Source: Tetracentron sinense (lineage: Eukaryota > Streptophyta > Magnoliopsida > Trochodendrales > Trochodendraceae). From it: a stretch of DNA of 64,000 nucleotides. Position 1 is the first letter of the stretch. The number at the start of each line of letters is the position of its first letter. The notes below the pieces were generated by a model. It was not told the DNA's origin and searched no databases. It was given only the letters and a program-made list of their open reading frames with translations. The translations under genes were made by a program, and so were the position numbers. This document shows positions 58,128 through 64,000 of this stretch, piece by piece. Location: positions 1 to 64,000 of the forward strand of contig JABCRI010001389.1 in assembly GCA_015143295.1 (NCBI GenBank). Direction: 5' to 3'.

Positions 58128-60756
58128 CGGGGCCCAAATCGGGAATACGGCCTCGAATTCGCTCGAAAAAAATCCCAACACTTAGGATGAAATGAAATAC
58201 ACGCAGTAGAAGAAACGGGATCAAAATCCGACCCTCGGTCTGGAAATGGTGGGACGATGTTGGTTTAGGCTGCAGTGTAGTTGTGAAACAAGGATTTCGG
58301 CCATCTCGGCGGCCGAATCGGGCAAACGGACTCGGATTCGTTTGCAACCACCATCAACACTTAGGATGTATTGAAAAACAGGTGTTAAAAGAAACGGGAA
58401 TAAAATCCGACCCCCGATTTGGAAATGGTGGGACGATGTGGGTTTAGGCCGTAGTATAGTTGTGAAACAAGAATTTTGGCCGTCTCGCTGCCCAATCGAG
58501 CATACGGCCTCAGATTCGCTCCTAACCAATCCCAAAACTTAGGATGCAATGAAATACACGCATTAGAAGAGACAGGATCAAAATCCATGCCCCGGTTTGT
58601 AAATGGTGGGACGATGTATGTTTAGGCTGTAGTATAGATTCAAAACATGGATTTCGTCTATCTCGCCAGCCAAATCGGGCATACGGCCTCGGATTCGCTC
58701 GAAACCAATCCCAACACTAGGGATGTAATGAAATACACGCATTAGATGAAATGGGATCAAAATCCGGCCCTCAGATTGGAAACGGTGGGACGATGTATGT
58801 TTAGGCCGTAGTATAGTTGTGAAACATGGATTTCGGTTGTCTCGGTGCCCAAATCGGGCATACGGCATCGGATTCGCTCGAAACCAATCGCAGCACTTAG
58901 GATGTAGTGAAATACACGGATTAGAAGAAACAAGATCAAAATCCAGCCCTCGGGTTGGAAACGGTGGGACGATGTATGTTTAGGCTGTAGTATAGTTGCG
59001 AAACATGGATTCCGGCCATCTCGGCGTCCAAATCGGGCATACAGCCTCGGATTCGCTCGAAACCAATCCCAACACTTGGGATGTAATGAAATACACACAT
59101 TCAAAGAAACGGGATCAAAATCCGGCCCTCGGTTTGGAAACGGTGGGACGATGTACGATTTGGCCGTAGTATAGTTGTGAAATATGGATTTCGACCGTCT
59201 CGGTGCCCAAAACGGGCATACGGCATCGGATTCGTTCGAAACCAATCCCAACACTTAGGAAGTAATGAAATACATGCATTAGAAGAAACAGGAACAAACT
59301 TAGGATGTGATGAATTACACACATTACAAGAGACATGATCAAAATCCAGGCCCTGATTTGCAAATGGTGGGACGATGTATGTTTAGGCTATAGTATAGAT
59401 TTGAAACATGGATTCCGTCCATCTCGACAACCAAATCGGGCATACGGCCTCGGATTCGCTCGAAACCAATCCCAACACTTGGGATGTAATGAAATACACG
59501 CATTAGAAGAAACAGGATCAAAATCCGGCCCTCGGATTGGAAACGGTGGGGCGATGTATGATTAGGCCGTAGTATAGTAGTGAAACATGGATTTTGACCG
59601 TCTCGGTGCCCAAATCGGGCATACGGCCTCAGAGTCGCTCGAAACCAATCTCAACACTTAGGATGTAATGAAATACATGCATTAGAAGAAACAGGATCAA
59701 AATCCAGCCCCGGGTTTGAAAATGGTGGGACGATGTAGGTTTAGACTGTAATATAGTTGTGAAACATGGATTTCGGCCGTGACGGTGCCCAAATCGGGCA
59801 TACGACCTCGGATTCGCTCGAAACCAATCCCAAAACTTATGATGTAATGAAATACACGCAGTAGAAGAAACGGGATGAAAATCCGACCCTCGGTTTGAAA
59901 TTGGAGAGACGATGTATGTTTAGGCTGTAGTTTAGTTGTGAAACATGGATTTCGGCCATCTCGACGGTCAAATCGGGCAAATGGCCTCGGATTCGTTCGC
60001 CACCACCATCAACACTTAGGATGTATTGAGAAACACGTGCTACAAGAAACAGGAATAAAATATGACCCCCGGTTTGGAAATGGTGGGACGATGTGGGTTT
60101 AGGCCGTAGAATAGTTGTGAAACATGAATTTTGGCCGTCTCGGTGCCCAATCGGGCATACGGCCTCGGATTCGCTCGAAACCAATCCCAAAACTTATGAT
60201 GTAATGAAATACTTACATTAGAAGAGACATGATCAAAATCTTGCCCCCGGTTTGGAAATTGTGGGACGATGTATGTTTAGGCTGTAGTATAGTTGTGAAA
60301 TATGGATTCCGGTCATCTCGGCGGCCAAATCAGGCATACGGCCTCGGATTCGCTCGAAACCATTCCCAAAACTTAGGATGTATTGAAATACACGCAGTAG
60401 AAGAAACAGGATCAAAATTCGAGCCTTGGTTTGGAACGGGAGGGACGATGTATGTTTAGGCTGTAATTTATTTGTGAAACATGGATTTTGGCCATCTCGG
60501 CGGCCAAATCGGGCAAACGGCCTCGGATTCGTTCGCAAACACCTTCAACACTTAGGATGTATTGAAAAATACGTGTTAAAAGAAACGGGAATAAAATCCG
60601 ACCCCTGGTTTGGAAATGGTGGGACGATGTGGGTTTAGGCCGTAGTATAGTTGTGAAACATGAATTTTGGCCGTCTCGGTGCCCAATCGGGCATACGGCC
60701 TCGGATTCGCTCGAAACCAATCCCAAAACTTAGGATGTAATGAAATACACGCATTT
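58128..60756 (+). repeat. 179-bp satellite array, block 6 (about 14 monomers)
   Basis: GTTTAGG-type monomers. Variants recur at offset 536 (three monomers) between about 59.85-60.19 and 60.41-60.73 kb, including monomers with GTGCCCAATCGGG (one base shorter) and CACCATCAACACTT. A monomer near 59297 lacks most of its length (GGAACA directly followed by AACTTAGGATG). The array ends abruptly at the truncated LTR. No gene. Confidence 0.95.
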
Positions 60757-60774
60757 CCAGAGAGTGAAATTTTA

Positions 60775-60850
60775 ACCGATCGCTCGGTTATGAAATAGAT
60801 CGATCGGTAGGCATCCGATCGATCGGCCATTAACACCGATCGCTCGGTAC
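60775..60850 (+). promoter_or_regulatory. Remnant of the CGATCG cluster
   Basis: The distal half of the cluster remains (CCGATCGCTCGG, then GATCGATCGG and CCGATCGATCGG variants, then CCGATCGCTCGG); the proximal half was lost with the truncated LTR end. Confidence 0.45.
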
Positions 60851-61754
60851 TCACGTTTTTGCAGAAATTTTAGTAAGGGTATTATGGTCTTTTGGTCGGT
60901 TCACTCTTACCTTAAGAGTTTAACCCAAGCCTTTAGGGATTCATTTCGACACTTAGAGAGATTGGGAGATAAGAATAGAGGAGAGGGCGATTCCTAAACC
61001 TAGGGTTTCCATTTTGGAGAGAAATCAAGGGGTTTGTGAACCCACACTCAACTCAAGCCCATTTTTCTTCAAGATCAAGGCACAAGCTTGTGAGGAGCAT
61101 TTCAAGCTAGGGCAGCAACTCACGGTCGTTTTTGGAAGGGGATTTCTTCCTCACTTGATCAAGGTCGGTACTTCTTGCTACCCTCCTAGCTATAGCTCCT
61201 CTTTTCCTTTATTTCTTTTTGTTTCCTTCCTTTGTACATGTGTTATGAGTTTGGAAGTGTGAACGTGGTGAATGGAGATGGAATAGGCGATTGGATGCCA
61301 ATGGTTGTGTTGTGATGATTGAAACAGAGGAGGGCATTGTATCCATAATAAACACACATTTATGATGTGAGTAAACTCACCTAGAAAAGCATGATTTAGG
61401 TTTAAATGAATAATGAATAATGAACACACCATGTTTGATGAAATGCCAAGGTGAATAAAGTGAGTTGTAAATTAGGAAATGCATGCCTAATAAATTATGG
61501 ATATTGCTAGGGCCTATGATAGTGTGTTTTCTTGCTTTCCCTAAATGATGTGAATATTACATTGCTCAATCATTGATGTTATATGTGTTGTGAATTACCC
61601 AAATGTCATATTTAAATTTAAATGCAAGTATGTACACGATTCCCACGAGCACGGCATGCATGACATGATTTACCGAGGTTTTCAAGAACATGGTTAGAGG
61701 TGGGACATATCCTACGATATGTTTTACCTTGCTTTTCACAAGAAAACAAGAACC

Positions 61755-61945
61755 AACATTCCACGAGGGGTCTCCCCTCACTCACAAGTGCATATCATGA
61801 AGAAGGGCCTCCCTTCCCTCGCAAGTACATACATATCATGAAAAAGGGTCTCCCTTCCCTCTCAAGAGCATTGCATAAAGAAGGGTCTCCCTTCCCTCTC
61901 AAGGCATCTCTCAAGCGCATCTCACAAGGATATCTCACAAGTGTA
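61755..61945. repeat. GGGTCTCCCTTCCCTC minisatellite in LTR
   Basis: Reverse-complement version of the LTR minisatellite at 5075-5330: about four copies of AGAAGGGTCTCCCTTCCCTC (the first less exact) followed by TCTCACAAG repeats. Same LTR position, different copy number. Confidence 0.7.
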
Positions 61946-62703
61946 TCTCACAAGTTACATGATCACAAGCAAGCATGCATGACATGCATGACATGACACG
62001 TACGACACGCTCGACAAGATCAAGCAAGACAAACACGACAAGCTTTCAAGTACGGAAAGATATTTCAAGCCAAGTCAAGTGCATGATGTTTTCAAGAGGT
62101 TTTATCGGCTTTCTACGAAATACAAGCATGATTATAAATTGCTTTACTTCCTTGTATGATATGAATTGTTTCCGTCTAACATATATGAATTGCTCCTGAT
62201 TTATGTATTACCATTTTTATGCTATGACTATTGGTTAGTATTTGGTACCCGCTGAGTATTCCATGCTCAGCCGTACTTCTTATGTCGGTAGGTTCTGAGG
62301 GAGTTGCTGCTCCATTTGATGTTTGTGCTCCTGGTCCATGGGTGGAGGAGGAGTACGTCTAGGAGCCTTTGGAGGAACCTCCCGTAGAGGGTTATCAGTA
62401 GGTGGCGTTAGATTCTGAGTGGATTAGCTGTGGGTGAGCATGAGTGATTATATCCATGTATTTCGGCTGGCATGTCCGAACTTTCTTTGTTTTGATTTCT
62501 TTGTATTAAAACTTGGACCATGTGTATATACTTAGAGGCTTGTTAGACTTCCGCTGTGTCTTATAGTTATGCTTCCGCTGTTATCCTCTATTGTATATGC
62601 TCTGTGGGTGTTTTACAGGTGGTTTGTCAAGCAAGTCATGTAAGTCATGATTTAGTCGTCCACGATTCACTCTAACTCCTAGGGTGGGTTTTGGGTCGCG
62701 ACA

Positions 62704-63948
62704 GATTCGCTCGAAACCAATCCCAACACTTAGGAGGTAATAAAATACACACATGAGAAGAAACGAGATCAAAATCTGGCCCTCGGTTTGGAAACAGTGG
62801 GATGATGTCTGATTAGGCCGTAGTATAGTAGTTAAACATGGATTTCGACCGTCTCGGTGCCCAAATCGGGCATACGGCATCAGATTCGCTCGAAACCAAT
62901 CCTAACACTTAGGATGTAATGAAATACATGCATTAGAAGAAACAAGATCCAATTGCAGCCCTCGGGTTGGAAACGGTGGGACAATGTATGATTAGGCCGT
63001 AGTGTAATTGTGAAACATGGATTCCGGCCATCTCGGCGGCCAAATCGGGCATACGGCCTTCGATTCGCTCGAAACCAACCCCAACAATTAGAATGCATTG
63101 AAATACACGTGTTAGAAGTATTGGTATCGAAATCCAACCCCTGGTTTGGAAATGGTGAGACGATGTCGGTTTAGGCCGTAGTATAGTTGAGAAAACTTGG
63201 ATTCGGCCGTCTCGACGCCCAAATCGGGCATACGGCCCCATTTTCCCTCGAAACAAACTTCAATACTTAGGATGTACTGAAATACATTTGTTAGAAGAAA
63301 TATGATTAAACTCCGGCCCCGGGTTTCGAAATGGTGGGACGAACTAGGTTTAGGACGTAGTATAGTTGTGAAACATGGATTCCGGAAGTCTCGGTGCCCA
63401 AATCGGGCATACGGCCTCGGATTCGCTCGAAACCAATAACAAAACTTAGGATGTAATGAAATACACGCAGTAGAAGAAACGGGATCAAAATCTAACCCTC
63501 GGTTTGGAACTGGAGGGACGATGTATGTTTAGGCTGTAGTTTAGTTGTGAAACATGGATTTCGACAATCTCGACGGCCAAATCGGGCAAACGGCCTCGGA
63601 TTCGTTCGCAAGCACCATCAAAACTTAGGATGTATTGAAAAGCACGTGTTAAAAGAAACGGGAATAAAATCCGACCCCCGGTTTGGAAATGGTGGGACTA
63701 TGTGAGTTTAGGCCGTAGAATAGTTGTGAAACATGAATTTTGGCCGTCTCGGTGCCCAATCGGGCATACGGCCTCGGATTCGCTCGAAACCAATCCAAAA
63801 ACTTATGATGCAATGAAATACAGACATTAGAAGAGACAAGATCAAAATCTAGCCCCCGGTTTGAAAATTGTGGGACGATGTATGTTTAGGCTGTAGTACA
63901 GTTTTGAAACATGGATTCAGGCCATCTCGGCAACCAAATCAGGCATAC
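62704..63948 (+). repeat. 179-bp satellite array, block 7 (about 7 monomers)
   Basis: Starts in mid-monomer (GATTCGCTCG) after the truncated LTR and stops at the next LTR. It includes a marker monomer (CCATTTTCCCTCG core, near 63236) preceded by the GTGTTAGAAGTATTGG dimer partner. No gene. Confidence 0.94.
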
Positions 63949-64000
63949 TGTCGCGACCCAAAACCCACCCTAGGAGTTAGAGTGACTCTTGGACGACTTA
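63949..64000 (-). mobile_element. Start of another minus-strand chromovirus LTR, cut by the window end
   Basis: The terminal 52 bases begin TGTCGCGACCCAAAACCC and match the edge of the chromovirus LTR at 4349 and 11716 with few differences. Whether a full element or a solo LTR follows lies outside the window. Confidence 0.88.

Larger units (their letters stand above)
60757..62703 (+). mobile_element. Truncated plus-strand chromovirus LTR
   Basis: It ends with the intact terminus GGGTCGCGACA at 62703, identical to the chromovirus LTR, but its left end starts inside U3 (CCAGAGAGTGAAATTTT). The equivalent point in the 18945 copy is about 785 bp into that LTR. There is no target duplication, and the satellite phase is not continuous across it, so a deletion removed the LTR start and adjoining satellite. 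The junction shares two to three T residues with both sides. No coding sequence. Confidence 0.85.

Overview
The window is plant heterochromatin, most likely a centromeric or pericentromeric satellite array (subtelomeric is possible). I see no host gene, rRNA, tRNA or CRISPR. About 41 kb (64 percent) is a head-to-tail satellite with a monomer of about 179 bp, always in the same orientation. The remaining 23 kb is retrotransposon sequence inserted into it. A flowering plant is indicated by the 179-bp monomer, a Ty3/gypsy chromovirus with an initiator-tRNA-Met primer binding site, and long-LTR relatives. I cannot name the species.

Layout. 1-1307 is a partial chromovirus LTR whose first 17 bases are the tail of another LTR nested in it. 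1308-4348 is satellite. 4349-16299 is one nearly complete chromovirus on the minus strand (3' LTR, polypurine tract, chromodomain, integrase, RNase H, RT, protease, gag, primer binding site, 5' LTR). Its 5' LTR is split by a 2355-bp LTR of an unrelated family at 12654-15008. 16300-18944 is satellite. 18945-21747 is a plus-strand LTR. 21748-40389 is satellite, then a 5'-truncated L1-like LINE end at 40390-40884, then satellite to 49155. 49156-51319 is a solo LTR, 51320-55727 satellite, 55728-58127 a solo LTR, 58128-60756 satellite, 60757-62703 a truncated plus-strand LTR, 62704-63948 satellite, and 63949-64000 the first bases of another minus-strand LTR.

The chromovirus has one long reading frame of about 1512 codons, broken by three nonsense codons (two of the form CAA to TAA). 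At the gag-pol boundary sits a 148-bp insertion with GT and AG ends. Removing it exactly joins the gag and pol frames; leaving it in place stops translation just after gag. It therefore looks like a spliceosomal intron that could set the Gag to Gag-Pol ratio, and I regard it as the most interesting feature here.

The satellite shows layered organisation: a 3-monomer (536 bp) repeat at 31.8-33.4 kb, a 16-monomer tandem duplication at 22.1-28.0 kb, repeated blocks at 38.6-46 kb, and a recurrent divergent marker dimer. Each monomer carries two short inverted repeats. The first 1451 bases of the window match 14993-16443 with a constant offset of 14992, which is either a very recent duplication or an assembly artefact.
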